Notes: generated by a model from the sequence alone, not told the origin. Positions 15,913-25,604 are shown, numbered from the stretch's first letter. The stretch: DNA of 64,000 nt from Klebsiella sp. RHBSTW-00484 (GCF_013705725.1 NZ_CP055481.1:5518001-5582000); one strand, 5' to 3'. Translations and numbers: made by a program.

Positions 15913-17055
15913 ATGACCCTTTCATTCTCAATTCCACGCAGTATTATTTATGGCGAAGATGCTTTAGAACATCTGTCGACGCTGAGCGGAAAAAAAGCCG
16001 CATTAGTCACCGGCGGAAGTTCAATGAAGCGATTTGGTTTTCTGGATAAAGCCATCGGCGAACTAAATAAAGCGGGTATGGAATGCATTGTTATCGATAA
16101 TGTCGAGCCCAACCCGTCCATTAAAACCGTCTGGCGCGGCGCAAAAGAGATGCTGGCGTTCGAACCGGACTGGATTGTGGCGATTGGCGGCGGCTCCGCG
16201 CTGGATGCCGCCAAGGTGATGTGGTGTTTCTATGAGCACCCAGAGCTGAAGTTTGAAGACATTATCCCCGTCGGCTCCATGCCGCCGCTACGTAACAAAG
16301 CCCGGTTTGTAGCCATTCCCTCCACCAGCGGCAGCGCCTCTGAAATCACCGCATTCTCGGTGATTACCGATACGGCGAATCATATTAAATACCCCATTGT
16401 TGCCGCCGACCTGGTGCCGGATATCGCCATCCTCGACCCGACGATCCCTGCCAAAATGCCGCCGCACGTTACCGCTCATACCGGGATGGACGTCATGACC
16501 CATGCGCTCGAAGCTTATGTGTCCACTGCAGCCAACTCGTTTACCGATCCCTATGCCGTCGAGGCCATTCGTCTGGTGTTTGAGCATCTGGAAACCGCAT
16601 ACCGCTCACCTGATGATTTAAACGCGCGTATGCATATGCATAATGCCTCTGCGCTGGCGGGGATTGCCTTTACTAACGCATCATTAGGGTTAGTGCATTC
16701 GATGGCGCATAAAATAGGTGGTGAATTTGGTATTACCCATGGCCTGGCAAACGCCATTATGTTGCCTTATATCATCCAATATAATGCGAAGTTCACTAAA
16801 AAATATCGCCAGCTGGAAGAGGCCTTAGGAATAAATAATTTGATTGAGGCGCTCAATGAGCTGAATAAGCGTCTGGGCATTCCGAAAACGTTAAGTCAAT
16901 GTGATGAAGTTGAGATCAATGAAGTCACCTTCGTTAATGTACTCGACAGAATGAGCGGTAATGCCGTTGACGATCCGTGCACGTTAACTAACCCTAATTA
17001 TCCTTCAGTTCAGGATGTGAAGGGTTTATATACCAAAGCATTTTACGGCGCATGA
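15913..17055 (+). CDS. Iron-containing alcohol dehydrogenase
   Basis: The 380-residue product is a single-domain group III alcohol dehydrogenase with NAD motif IAIGGGSALDAAK, PSTSGSASE, and iron ligands Asp and His in ILDPTIPAKMP, HALEAYVS, HSMAHKIG and ITHGLANA. Family members act on 1,3-propanediol, butanol, lactaldehyde and similar substrates. The ATG at 15913 has GGAG 8 bp upstream; earlier in-frame ATGs read through the intergenic hairpin. The coding sequence is more AT-rich at both ends than the two upstream dehydrogenases. It ends the block, since a clear terminator follows. Confidence 0.87.
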   Translation: MTLSFSIPRSIIYGEDALEHLSTLSGKKAALVTGGSSMKRFGFLDKAIGELNKAGMECIVIDNVEPNPSIKTVWRGAKEMLAFEPDWIVAIGGGSALDAAKVMWCFYEHPELKFEDIIPVGSMPPLRNKARFVAIPSTSGSASEITAFSVITDTANHIKYPIVAADLVPDIAILDPTIPAKMPPHVTAHTGMDVMTHALEAYVSTAANSFTDPYAVEAIRLVFEHLETAYRSPDDLNARMHMHNASALAGIAFTNASLGLVHSMAHKIGGEFGITHGLANAIMLPYIIQYNAKFTKKYRQLEEALGINNLIEALNELNKRLGIPKTLSQCDEVEINEVTFVNVLDRMSGNAVDDPCTLTNPNYPSVQDVKGLYTKAFYGA

Positions 17056-17093
17056 TGTTCATCGCACCCTTTTTTTAAGATAAAAAGTCGTTA

Positions 17094-17134
17094 AAGAAGG
17101 CCGCATGGGTAACCAGATCCCCTGCGGCCTTCTT
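17094..17134 (+). terminator. Terminator of the dehydrogenase operon
   Basis: A perfect 12-bp GC-rich stem (AAGAAGGCCGCA at 17094-17105 with its complement at 17123-17134) and a 17-nt loop are followed by GTTTCT. It lies 38 bp after the iron dehydrogenase stop. Confidence 0.75.
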
Positions 17135-17216
17135 GTTTCTGTAAGCATATAACATCCCACGCAAAATCAAAGCTGAATCGTTAAAGCTAAAATTGATTAA
17201 ATTCACATAATTTTTA

Positions 17217-17299
17217 GTAACAACACATTGTTGTTACCGATTAAAGCGATCCATTCCTCATTTGCAAATATGAAATAGCGTGTTTTCTCACCAGGTGAG
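17217..17299. promoter_or_regulatory. Two palindromes upstream of the exported DUF4432 gene
   Basis: GTAACAACA-CAT-TGTTGTTAC (17217-17237) is a perfect 9-bp inverted repeat, and CTCACC-A-GGTGAG (17287-17299) is a perfect 6-bp one. Both lie in the 245 bp between the terminator and the next gene and look like operator sites. The regulators are unknown. No convincing -35/-10 pair could be chosen in this AT-rich region. Confidence 0.5.
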
Positions 17300-17379
17300 G
17301 CACTTCACATTTTCATCATCCACTTGCCACTAAATTCCTTACATCAGAAACACAATCGATTCAGCAAAAGGAATGAAAA

Positions 17380-18588
17380 ATGAAAAAGACATTAGCTTTG
17401 ACAGCAATTGCGATGCTTATCTCTGCGCCAGCCATGGCTAAAACGTGGGTGCTGACAAGCGCTGAAAGCGGCATGGATAAAGGAAACTGGCAGATAACCA
17501 GCGACCAGCTGAAGATTAAAGATCATCATTTCAGCATCGAGCAAAAAGTCCTTCACGGCGGTAAACAAGAAGGCAGCAAAATCCTGGTAATCCACAGCAA
17601 AGACGGCCTGACTATCACTCTAAGCCCAACTCGCGGCATGAACTTGCTGAAAATCGAAGGATTCGGTTCACGAATGGGTTGGGATTCGCCAGTGAAAGAG
17701 GTGGTCAACCCGGCCTTTATTAACCTCGAAAGCCGCAACGGTCTGGGATGGCTGGAAGGTTTCAATGAGATGATGGTGCGCTGCGGCTACGAATGGACCG
17801 GTCACCCGGTGACTGCTGATGGGCAGATTTATACCCTGCATGGCAAAGTCGGTAATACGCCCGCCTCACAGGTGGAAGTTGAAGTGGCAGATACCGCGCC
17901 GTATGAAATCCGCATTCGCGGACTGGTGAAAGAGAGCACTTTCAAGAAAGCAGATTTGCAGACCATGACCGAGCTGCGCTATGTGCCCGGCAGCAACAGC
18001 TTCAGCCTGCATGATGTGTTAACCAACCATGCCGACTATCCGCATGACTATCAAATTATCTACCACAGCAACTTCGGTAAGCCGATCCTCGAAGAGGGCG
18101 CGCGATTCCTGGCACCGATAGCCAGCATCAGTCCGTTCAATGATTATGCCAAAGCCGGTTTAAAAACGTGGCAAACCTATGCCGGTCCGACTAAAGATTT
18201 CGATGAAATGGTGTTTAATATGCAGCCGCTAGCGGACGAGAATCACCAGACGCTAGCTGCAGTGGTCAATAAAGCCGGAGATAAAGGGGCATCGATTCAG
18301 TTTGATACCCGCCAGCTGCCAGTGCTGACGCTGTGGAAAAATACCGATACCGAGAAACAGGGCTACGTCACCGGTATTGAGCCGGGCACCAGCTACGCCT
18401 ATCCGGTAACCATTGAGCGTGAACAGAAACGCGTTAAGCAGCTTCAGCCTGGGGCCAGCACCCAATTTGACCTGACCTATACACTGCTGCACAGCAGCGA
18501 GCAGGTGGCCGACGTTGAGAAGAGAATTGCGGCGATTCAGGGCGACACCAAAGTGGCAGAAAACGAAACGCCGATCGCGAAGGAGTGA
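17380..18588 (+). CDS. Exported DUF4432/aldose 1-epimerase-like protein
   Basis: The 402-residue product has a typical signal peptide (MKKTLALTAIAMLISAPAMA, cleaved before KTW) and a body that resembles the DUF4432 branch of galactose mutarotase-like folds: TITLSPTRGMNLLKIEGFG, GWLEGFNEMMVRCGYEWTG and YHSNFGKPILEEGARF. It should be periplasmic. Many relatives bind or epimerise sugars, but I see no assigned catalytic pair, so activity is open. AAAGGAATG precedes the ATG. It has its own upstream region with two palindromes and is followed by REP elements, so it is probably monocistronic. Confidence 0.75.
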   Translation: MKKTLALTAIAMLISAPAMAKTWVLTSAESGMDKGNWQITSDQLKIKDHHFSIEQKVLHGGKQEGSKILVIHSKDGLTITLSPTRGMNLLKIEGFGSRMGWDSPVKEVVNPAFINLESRNGLGWLEGFNEMMVRCGYEWTGHPVTADGQIYTLHGKVGNTPASQVEVEVADTAPYEIRIRGLVKESTFKKADLQTMTELRYVPGSNSFSLHDVLTNHADYPHDYQIIYHSNFGKPILEEGARFLAPIASISPFNDYAKAGLKTWQTYAGPTKDFDEMVFNMQPLADENHQTLAAVVNKAGDKGASIQFDTRQLPVLTLWKNTDTEKQGYVTGIEPGTSYAYPVTIEREQKRVKQLQPGASTQFDLTYTLLHSSEQVADVEKRIAAIQGDTKVAENETPIAKE

Positions 18589-18606
18589 TTTCGCTCCTGA
18601 GTATGT

Positions 18607-18766
18607 CCCGGGTTGCGGCGTAAACGCCTTACCCGGGCTACCAAACCTGCAGACGGCTGTAAACCCGTAGCCCGGCTAAGCGCAGCGCGAGCCGGGGAGA
18701 AAGTAGCGCCGGGGCATCAGAACAGGCTTTATCCCGGAAGCGATGCTGCGCATCTGTCCGGGCTAC
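18607..18766. repeat. BIME/REP cluster
   Basis: Three REP-type palindromes (18607-18640, 18667-18697 and 18732-18766) carry the usual GCCGGGT/CCCGGGC-type stems with alternating orientation. They fill the space between two convergent genes and probably protect both transcript ends. Confidence 0.8.
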
Positions 18767-19308
18767 AGAACCGTGACTGCACCAACCTGATCCATGACCA
18801 CCTGACGCAAATCCTGCGCAAAGCGCTGATACTGCACCTCATCAATCGGCTGCGGATAACTCAACACAATCAACTCATGATCGGCTATCCCTTGATGATA
18901 GGTCGGGTGGCTATGTGACCAGGTATTCGCGTAAAAGCCCATCGTTTCATAGAAGCGCAGGCGCTTATGGGCTATCTCGCTGGTCAGCGGATCAATTTCC
19001 AGAATAGTTAGCGGTTCACGTTTGAGGATTTCAGCCAATAGCTGCTTGCCGTAGCCGCGCGAGCGCAGCGTATCGTCAATAGCCAGATGCTCAATATAGC
19101 TGTAATCGGCAAAACGCCAGCAACCGCTCAGCCCGATAAACAACGCGTCGTCAAACCAGGCTTCCAGCACATAATTCTGATTGTGAAGCGCCTGCAGTTT
19201 AGCATCGGCTTCACGTTGTTCATGCCACGGAAACGCCCGACAGTACAACGCATCGAGCGCGGGAAAATGAGCGGAATTGGGGGAGGTCACTCTTTCAGAG
19301 ATCAACAT
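18763..19308 (-). CDS. GNAT family N-acetyltransferase
   Basis: The 181-residue protein shows the acetyl-CoA pyrophosphate loop RSRGYGKQLL at about residues 82-91, preceded by the IEHLAID strand and followed by LRFYETMGFYA, all typical of the GNAT fold. No specific subfamily is recognised, so the acceptor is unknown. It is co-directional with mpl upstream (65 bp apart) and may be cotranscribed with it. Its stop overlaps the end of the REP cluster. Confidence 0.8.
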   Translation of the reverse strand: MLISERVTSPNSAHFPALDALYCRAFPWHEQREADAKLQALHNQNYVLEAWFDDALFIGLSGCWRFADYSYIEHLAIDDTLRSRGYGKQLLAEILKREPLTILEIDPLTSEIAHKRLRFYETMGFYANTWSHSHPTYHQGIADHELIVLSYPQPIDEVQYQRFAQDLRQVVMDQVGAVTVL

Positions 19309-19372
19309 GACAGCTCCTGGTCACAAAAGACAGCTGCCCTCGCGTGGAGGGCAGCCAAACGAAGCGTATTGC

Positions 19373-20746
19373 TTACTCGGTCGCGGCGGCTTTTTGAGCC
19401 AGTTTATCCAGCAGCTTCTGATGGATACCGCCAAAACCGCCGTTACTCATCACCAGGATGTGATCACCCGGATGCGCCGTTTTGACAATCATATCCACCA
19501 GCGTATCAACATCAGCGCTCCAGTGGGCAGGCTGTATGCAGGCATCGGCAACTTCAGCCACCAGCCACGGAATATGCTGCGGCTGCAGCAGGAAGACTTC
19601 ATCTGCACGCCCGAGAGACGGTGCCAGATCGTCTTTGCTAAGCCCCATCTTCATCGTGTTGGAACGCGGCTCAAGCACGGCAAGAATACGCGCAGTGCCG
19701 CCGACCTTACCGCGTAATGCCTGCAGGGTCGCCAGAATCGCCGTCGGATGGTGGGCAAAGTCGTCATATACGGTAACGCCGTTGGCTTCGCCGCGCAGCT
19801 CCAGGCGACGACGGGCATTGATAAAGCTGCCCAACGCATTGGCCGCGTCAGCAGGCAGCACGCCCACATGACGGGCGGCGGCAATCGCCATCAGGCCGTT
19901 ATGCATATTATGCTCTCCGACCAGCGCCCACTTCACTTCCCCCACTTTCTCGCCGTCCAACCACACTTCCCATGAGGAAGCATCGGTGGTGAGTTTTTTC
20001 GCCTGCCAGTGGCCCTGCTCGCCAACCAGCTCCTGCTCGCTCCAGCAGCCCATCGCCATCGTCTGTTTCAGATTGATGTCGTTTTCCGGCAGGATAATTT
20101 TGCCTTTGCCCGGCACGATGCGCACCAGGTGATGGAACTGTTTCTGAATCGCTTTCAGGTCGTCAAAAATATCCGCATGATCAAACTCAAGGTTGTTGAG
20201 AATCAGCGTGCGCGGGCAGTAATGAACAAACTTGGAGCGTTTATCAAAGAAAGCGCAGTCGTATTCATCGGCTTCAATCACGAAGAATGGGCTGTCGCCA
20301 AGTCGCGCGGAAACATCAAAGTTACCCGGTACGCCGCCGATGACAAATCCCGGCTTATAGCCGCAGACTTCGAGGATCCAGGTCGCCATTCCGGCAGTGG
20401 TGGTTTTTCCGTGCGTCCCGGCTACCGCCAGCACCCAGCGATCGCGCAGCACGAAATCGTGCAGCCACTGCGGCCCGGACATGTACGGAATGTTGTTTTC
20501 CAGCACCGCTTCCACGCATGGATTTCCGCGCGTCATCGCGTTACCGATGATCACCAGATCCGGCTGAGGATCCAGCTGGCTGGCATCATATCCTTGAATT
20601 AACTCAATCCCCTGGTTTTCCAGCAGAGTACTCATTGGCGGATAAACATTCGCATCCGACCCCGTTACCTCATGACCGAGGGAACGCGCCAGCATCGCCA
20701 GCCCCCCCATAAACGTGCCACAGATTCCTAAAATATGAATGCGCAT
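19373..20746 (-). CDS. mpl: UDP-N-acetylmuramate:L-alanyl-gamma-D-glutamyl-meso-diaminopimelate ligase
   Basis: The 457-residue length and sequence match E. coli Mpl. An N-terminal Rossmann segment (MRIHILGICGTFMGGLA) is followed by the ATP loop GTHGKTTTAGM at about residues 110-120 and the C-terminal DDFAHHPTAI motif of Mur ligases. Mpl re-uses the murein tripeptide released by cell-wall turnover, joining it to UDP-MurNAc in the cytoplasm. It is divergent from fbp as in E. coli. Confidence 0.97.
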   Translation of the reverse strand: MRIHILGICGTFMGGLAMLARSLGHEVTGSDANVYPPMSTLLENQGIELIQGYDASQLDPQPDLVIIGNAMTRGNPCVEAVLENNIPYMSGPQWLHDFVLRDRWVLAVAGTHGKTTTAGMATWILEVCGYKPGFVIGGVPGNFDVSARLGDSPFFVIEADEYDCAFFDKRSKFVHYCPRTLILNNLEFDHADIFDDLKAIQKQFHHLVRIVPGKGKIILPENDINLKQTMAMGCWSEQELVGEQGHWQAKKLTTDASSWEVWLDGEKVGEVKWALVGEHNMHNGLMAIAAARHVGVLPADAANALGSFINARRRLELRGEANGVTVYDDFAHHPTAILATLQALRGKVGGTARILAVLEPRSNTMKMGLSKDDLAPSLGRADEVFLLQPQHIPWLVAEVADACIQPAHWSADVDTLVDMIVKTAHPGDHILVMSNGGFGGIHQKLLDKLAQKAAATE

Positions 20747-20921
20747 TCGTCACTTCCTTCTCTAATCTGAAGCACAGTTTACCGGGATGTGGGGGGGGAA
20801 AGAAATGCATTTCAGGCGAATCCGTATTTTGCTGGCGCGATTCACCTGTGCGAGATTTTTTTATTCTTTGTTAAGATTGTTGCGTTCGTTTTACTTCACA
20901 TAAACATGCAGGGAACGGGTT

Positions 20922-21920
20922 ATGAAAACGTTAGGTGAATTTATTGTCGAAAAGCAGCACGAGTTCTCTCACGCGACTGGCGAGCTGACTTCATTATTAT
21001 CGGCAATAAAGTTAGGCGCCAAGATCATCCACCGCGATATCAACAAGGCCGGTCTGGTCGATATCCTGGGTGCCAGCGGTGCTGAAAACGTTCAGGGCGA
21101 GGTGCAGCAAAAACTCGACCTGTTTGCGAATGAAAAATTAAAAGCAGCACTGAAAGCACGCGATATTGTCGCCGGGATCGCCTCCGAAGAAGAAGATGAA
21201 ATCGTCGTCTTTGAAGGGTGTGAACACGCTAAATACGTGGTACTGATGGACCCTCTGGATGGTTCCTCTAACATCGACGTTAACGTCTCCGTCGGAACGA
21301 TTTTCTCTATCTACCGCCGCGTCACGCCGGTAGGTACGCCTGTTACCGAAGAAGATTTTCTGCAACCGGGCAGCAAACAGGTCGCTGCGGGCTATGTGGT
21401 TTACGGTTCATCGACCATGTTGGTCTATACCACCGGCTGCGGCGTTCACGCCTTCACCTATGACCCGTCTCTTGGCGTCTTCTGCCTGTCCCAGGAGCGC
21501 ATGCGCTTCCCGGCAAAAGGCAACACCTACTCCATCAACGAAGGTAACTACATCAAGTTCCCGATGGGTGTGAAGAAGTACATTAAATATTGCCAGGAAG
21601 AAGATATCGGCACCCAGCGCCCGTACACCTCGCGCTATATCGGCTCTCTGGTGGCGGATTTCCACCGCAACCTGCTAAAAGGCGGCATCTATCTCTACCC
21701 AAGCACCGCCAGTCACCCGGACGGTAAGCTACGTCTGCTGTACGAATGCAACCCGATGGCGTTCCTTGCAGAACAGGCGGGCGGCAAGGCCAGCGACGGT
21801 AAAGAGCGCATTCTGGATATCATCCCGGAAAGCCTGCACCAACGCCGTTCCTTCTTCGTCGGCAACAACCATATGGTTGAAGACGTTGAGAACTTAATTA
21901 AAGAGTTCCCGGACGCGTAA
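20922..21920 (+). CDS. fbp: Class I fructose-1,6-bisphosphatase
   Basis: The 332-residue product equals E. coli Fbp in length. The metal-binding motif [10 protein letters not shown] is at about residues 110-119, the acidic EEEDEIV segment precedes it, and the sugar-binding [10 protein letters not shown] lies near residue 250. The enzyme removes the 1-phosphate of fructose 1,6-bisphosphate in gluconeogenesis. It is monocistronic, with a hairpin between it and the convergent yjfF. Confidence 0.98.
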   Translation: MKTLGEFIVEKQHEFSHATGELTSLLSAIKLGAKIIHRDINKAGLVDILGASGAENVQGEVQQKLDLFANEKLKAALKARDIVAGIASEEEDEIVVFEGCEHAKYVVLMDPLDGSSNIDVNVSVGTIFSIYRRVTPVGTPVTEEDFLQPGSKQVAAGYVVYGSSTMLVYTTGCGVHAFTYDPSLGVFCLSQERMRFPAKGNTYSINEGNYIKFPMGVKKYIKYCQEEDIGTQRPYTSRYIGSLVADFHRNLLKGGIYLYPSTASHPDGKLRLLYECNPMAFLAEQAGGKASDGKERILDIIPESLHQRRSFFVGNNHMVEDVENLIKEFPDA

Positions 21921-21930
21921 GACCCCTCTT

Positions 21931-21953
21931 CCCCTCCCACCATTCGGGAGGGG
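21931..21953. terminator. Hairpin between convergent fbp and yjfF
   Basis: CCCCTCCC and GGGAGGGG form a perfect 8-bp stem with a 7-nt loop, 11 bp after the fbp stop and 11 bp from the yjfF stop. It is followed by ATATTT. It probably serves fbp and may also act on the opposite strand. Confidence 0.6.
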
Positions 21954-21963
21954 ATATTTACTC

Positions 21964-22950
21964 TCAGTGCCCTACCCTTGTAACCGGCGAGCTCTGTCGA
22001 TTCTCCCACAGCACCGTCAGGCCGCGCTGAAGCGCAATAAAGACAAACAGCAGGATCCCGATGGCGATTTTGGTCCACCATGAACTCAGGGTGCCGTCGA
22101 AGTTAATGTACGTCTGAATCAGCCCCTGAATCGCCACACCAAACAGCGTGCCCAGCACCGTCCCCACGCCACCACTTAACAGCGTGCCACCAATAACCAC
22201 CGAAGCAATGGCGTCCAGTTCAACGCCAACGCCCGCCAGCGCATAGCCTGCCTGGGTATAAATGGAGAAGACAATTCCCGCCAGCGTCGCCAGCCCGGTG
22301 GAGAGCATATAGATGCGGATCGTGGTACTGCGCGTAGAGATGCCCATCAGGTTCGCCGAGGTGGCGCTGCCGCCGATGGCGTAAACCTGATTGCCAAAGC
22401 GAGTGCGGTGGGCCATAAAAATCCCGGCGACCACCATCAGCAGCATCAGCAGACCCATCGCGCTTAAGCGACCGCCGCCGGGGATCATCCATGCCAGGCT
22501 GGAAAGCGAATCATAGACCGGGTGATCGATAGGAATCGACTCTTCAGAAACCAGGTAGCTGACGCCCCGCAGGAAAAACATTCCGGCGAGAGTGATGATA
22601 AACGCCGGGATTTTCAGCGCATCAATCAGCAGGCCCATAAATGCGCCAAAGGCGCAGCCCATCACCAGCACCAGCGGAAACGCCACCAGCGGCGAGATCC
22701 CCCAAAAGCCGATCGCTTTGGCAAGAAAGACCCCGGTAAACGCGATCACCGAACCCACCGACAGATCGATCCCGCCGGAGAGGATCACAAAGGTCATGCC
22801 GACGGCAATGATCCCAAGGAAAGCGTTATCGGTCAGGATATTGCAGATCACCCGCGTCGAGGCAAAGCCGGGAAATTGGGTCAGGCAGTAGAGATAACCC
22901 AGCACAAACACCGCCAGGGTGATCATTAACGGTAAATTACGTTTTATCAT
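21964..22950 (-). CDS. yjfF: Galactofuranose ABC transporter permease YjfF
   Basis: The product of about 328 residues matches E. coli YjfF (MIKRNLPLMIT... with GGIDLSVGSVIAF and VIGGTLLSGGVGTVLGTLFGV), a BPD-type sugar permease with about nine membrane segments. With YtfT, YtfR and YtfQ it forms the YtfQRT-YjfF importer, specific in E. coli for galactofuranose. The ATG at 22950 matches the E. coli start; one at 22956 adds two residues. Its start overlaps the ytfT stop, showing tight coupling. The C-terminus (SSPVTRVGH) differs slightly from E. coli. Confidence 0.95.
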   Translation of the reverse strand: MIKRNLPLMITLAVFVLGYLYCLTQFPGFASTRVICNILTDNAFLGIIAVGMTFVILSGGIDLSVGSVIAFTGVFLAKAIGFWGISPLVAFPLVLVMGCAFGAFMGLLIDALKIPAFIITLAGMFFLRGVSYLVSEESIPIDHPVYDSLSSLAWMIPGGGRLSAMGLLMLLMVVAGIFMAHRTRFGNQVYAIGGSATSANLMGISTRSTTIRIYMLSTGLATLAGIVFSIYTQAGYALAGVGVELDAIASVVIGGTLLSGGVGTVLGTLFGVAIQGLIQTYINFDGTLSSWWTKIAIGILLFVFIALQRGLTVLWENRQSSPVTRVGH

Positions 22951-23962
22951 GGCCACGTATCCCCTTCAGTATGCTGATAAAGCGCGGCGACTGAACGATC
23001 AGTACGCACAACACCACCACCGCTTTGACTACCTGATTAAGCTCCGGCGGGAATCCTGACAGCAGGATCCCGGTATTCATCCCCTGGATGATCAGCGCCC
23101 CGACCACCGAGAGCAGCAGGTTAAAGCGCCCGCCCATCAGCGAGCCGCCGCCGATCACCACCGCCAGAATAGCGTCCAGCTCCAGCCATAATCCGGCGTT
23201 ATTGGCATCGGCACCGCGAATATCCGCCGCCACGATAATCCCGGCGATAGCCGCACAAACGCCGCTTAATACGTAGGCCAGCATCACCACGATGCGGGTA
23301 TTCACCCCGGCGTTTTTCGCCGCACGGATGTTAATGCCCACCGCTTCAATAAACATCCCCAGCGCGGTCTTGCGGGTAAACAACCAGAATAGCGCCAGCG
23401 TAACGATGGCAATGATCACCGGCGTCGGGAACAGCAGCAGAGATCCGCTGCCGAGCCAGGCAAGATGTGGAGAATCAAAGGTCACGATCTGCCCGGAAGT
23501 GATCAGTTGGGCAACTCCGCGTCCGGCCACCATCAGGATCAAAGTGGCGACGAACGGCTGGATCTTCAGTATCGCGACCAGAATCCCATTCCACAGGCCG
23601 GCCAGCGCACCGGCCGCCAGTGATGCCAGCAGCACAACGGTCAGGCTATGGCCCGCCACGGTCATCGACGCCGCCGTGGCTCCGGCAATCGCCATCACCG
23701 CGCCCACAGACAGGTCAATCCCACCAGTGGCGATAACCAGCGTCATGCCGATCGCCAGCAGAGCTACCGGCGCTGCACGGTTCAAAATATCAATCGGGCT
23801 GCCGAACAGCCGTCCTTCCTGCAACACTATCTGGTAGAAATGCGGGGCCACCAGGCTATCAACGACCAGCACCAACAGCAGTGCAATAATTTGCGGCATC
23901 CCTTTTGGCCAGCTAAAGCGTCGTTTTGGCTGGCCGGTTTTCGGAACAGATCGAGGCATCAT
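22937..23962 (-). CDS. ytfT: Galactofuranose ABC transporter permease YtfT
   Basis: The 341-residue permease aligns end to end with E. coli YtfT, including DILNRAAPVALLAIGMTLVIA, GGIDLSVGAVMAIAGAT and WLELDAILAVVIGGGSLMGG. It has a cytoplasmic proline/arginine-rich N-terminus and multiple membrane spans. It pairs with YjfF in the inner membrane to form the translocation path. The gene is 10 bp after ytfR and overlaps yjfF. Confidence 0.96.
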   Translation of the reverse strand: MMPRSVPKTGQPKRRFSWPKGMPQIIALLLVLVVDSLVAPHFYQIVLQEGRLFGSPIDILNRAAPVALLAIGMTLVIATGGIDLSVGAVMAIAGATAASMTVAGHSLTVVLLASLAAGALAGLWNGILVAILKIQPFVATLILMVAGRGVAQLITSGQIVTFDSPHLAWLGSGSLLLFPTPVIIAIVTLALFWLFTRKTALGMFIEAVGINIRAAKNAGVNTRIVVMLAYVLSGVCAAIAGIIVAADIRGADANNAGLWLELDAILAVVIGGGSLMGGRFNLLLSVVGALIIQGMNTGILLSGFPPELNQVVKAVVVLCVLIVQSPRFISILKGIRGHDKT

Positions 23963-23972
23963 CGGTTACTCC

Positions 23973-25475
23973 TTATGCCGCAATAGCGTTCATGATCGCC
24001 GGGACGGAAAGCTCGCTCAGAGCCAGTTCCGCAACCTGTTGGCGATCGCGCATGATAATCACCCGGTCGGCATAACCCACCAATTCCTCCAGCTCCGAAG
24101 AGATAACCAGCAGCGCCAGGCCATCGGCGCAGAGGGTTTCAATCAGGCGGATGATCTCCGCATGGGCACCCACGTCGATACCGCGAGTCGGCTCATCGAG
24201 GATCAAGAACTGCGGTTTGGTCAGCAGCCAGCGCGAGAGCAGCACCTTCTGCTGATTGCCGCCGGAGAGGAATTCGATCGGCTGCTCGGCGCTGGGGGTA
24301 CGGATCCCCAACTGGCGAATAAAACGCTCGGCAATCTCATTTTGTTCGCGCCGACCAATCGGTCGCAGCCAGCCGCGCTGTGCCTGGAGCGCGAGAATGA
24401 TATTTTCCCGTACCGAGGCGGCGGCGATGATGCCGTCGGTTTTACGATCCTCCGGGCAAAAGCCGATTCCAAGGCAGGAGGCCTGATGCGGCGAGCGCAG
24501 GGTTTGCGGCTTACCTTTGATCCACGCTTTGCCGCTGTCGGCGGGTTTGATGCCGAAAATGACCTCAGCGGTTTCCGTGCGCCCTGAGCCTAACAGGCCC
24601 GCCAGGCCGACGATTTCCCCGGGGCGAACCTGCAGATTAAACGGGGCGATAGTGCCTTTTTTGCCAAAATCCTCGAAGGCGGCAACCGGTTTGTCGCTTA
24701 GCAGAGTGCGGCCCGCACGCTGCAGGGCGTTATGCTCCAGCTCGCGGCCCAGCATCATTTTCACCAGTTCAATTTGCGGCAGCTCGCGGGTTTCCCGACA
24801 GCCGACAAAGCCGCCATTACGCAAAACGGTGATCCGGTCGCTAACGGCATAAACCTGGTCGAGGAAGTGGGTGACGAAAATCAGGCTGACGCCGCTATCG
24901 CGCAGTTGGCGCATCAGGGTAAACAACATCTCCACTTCCTGGGTATCCAGGCTGGCGGTGGGTTCATCAAGAATTAAGACTTTTGCTGACAGGTCGATCG
25001 CCCGACAGATAGCAACAATTTGCTGCATCGCGACCGAAAAGCGGTTGAGCGGCTCGCGCACGTCGAGGGAAAAACCGTAGGATTCCATCAGCGCCGTGGC
25101 GCGCTTTTCCATCTCTTTGCGCCGCAGCAGGCCAAAACGCCGTGGTTCACGACCAATAAACAGATTATCCGCCACCGACATGTTCGGCAGCAGGTTCACT
25201 TCCTGATAAACGGTGCCGATCCCCAACTGCTGGGCATGGGCGGTATTCTTCGGCGAGATCTCCTGACCTTCCAGCCAGATGCTGCCACTGTTGGCATGGT
25301 AAACACCGGTCAGCGCTTTGATGAGCGTTGATTTTCCGGCTCCGTTCTCGCCCAGCAGCGCCATGATTTCACCGCGCCGCAGGCTGAAATTAACGTTATC
25401 CAGCGCTTTGACGCCGGGGAAATGCTGGCAGAGTCCCTCGGTACGGAGGATTTCCAGATTGGTTTCAGTGGTCAT
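23973..25475 (-). CDS. ytfR: Galactofuranose ABC transporter, tandem ATPase YtfR
   Basis: The 500-residue protein has two ABC domains. The first has an intact Walker A (GENGAGKST near residue 43) and LDEPTASLD. The second has the degenerate P-loop GLLGSGRTET but retains the signature LSGGNQQKV and LDEPTRGID. This asymmetry is usual for monosaccharide importers. It powers uptake by YtfT/YjfF. In E. coli K-12 the gene is often annotated as split (ytfR/ytfS); here it is one frame. A hairpin repeat precedes it, between ytfQ and ytfR. Confidence 0.96.
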   Translation of the reverse strand: MTTETNLEILRTEGLCQHFPGVKALDNVNFSLRRGEIMALLGENGAGKSTLIKALTGVYHANSGSIWLEGQEISPKNTAHAQQLGIGTVYQEVNLLPNMSVADNLFIGREPRRFGLLRRKEMEKRATALMESYGFSLDVREPLNRFSVAMQQIVAICRAIDLSAKVLILDEPTASLDTQEVEMLFTLMRQLRDSGVSLIFVTHFLDQVYAVSDRITVLRNGGFVGCRETRELPQIELVKMMLGRELEHNALQRAGRTLLSDKPVAAFEDFGKKGTIAPFNLQVRPGEIVGLAGLLGSGRTETAEVIFGIKPADSGKAWIKGKPQTLRSPHQASCLGIGFCPEDRKTDGIIAAASVRENIILALQAQRGWLRPIGRREQNEIAERFIRQLGIRTPSAEQPIEFLSGGNQQKVLLSRWLLTKPQFLILDEPTRGIDVGAHAEIIRLIETLCADGLALLVISSELEELVGYADRVIIMRDRQQVAELALSELSVPAIMNAIAA

Positions 25476-25484
25476 TGTGCGCTC

Positions 25485-25594
25485 CCCCTCACCCTAGCCC
25501 TCTCCCCGTGGGGGAGAGGGGACATATTGTGCCCAACTAGCAACCCGCACCGCCCGGCCCCCTCTCCCTTTCAGGGAGAGGGTTGGGGTGAGGG
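25485..25594. repeat. Inverted-repeat element, copy 2
   Basis: The arms at 25485-25507 and 25574-25594 share the CCCTCACCC and CCCTCTCCCC core with the copy at 2486-2573. It sits between ytfQ and ytfR, the place where binding-protein-dependent operons often carry an RNA hairpin that keeps binding-protein mRNA more abundant than that of the membrane components. Confidence 0.8.
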
Positions 25595-25604
25595 TATCAG
25601 CCAC

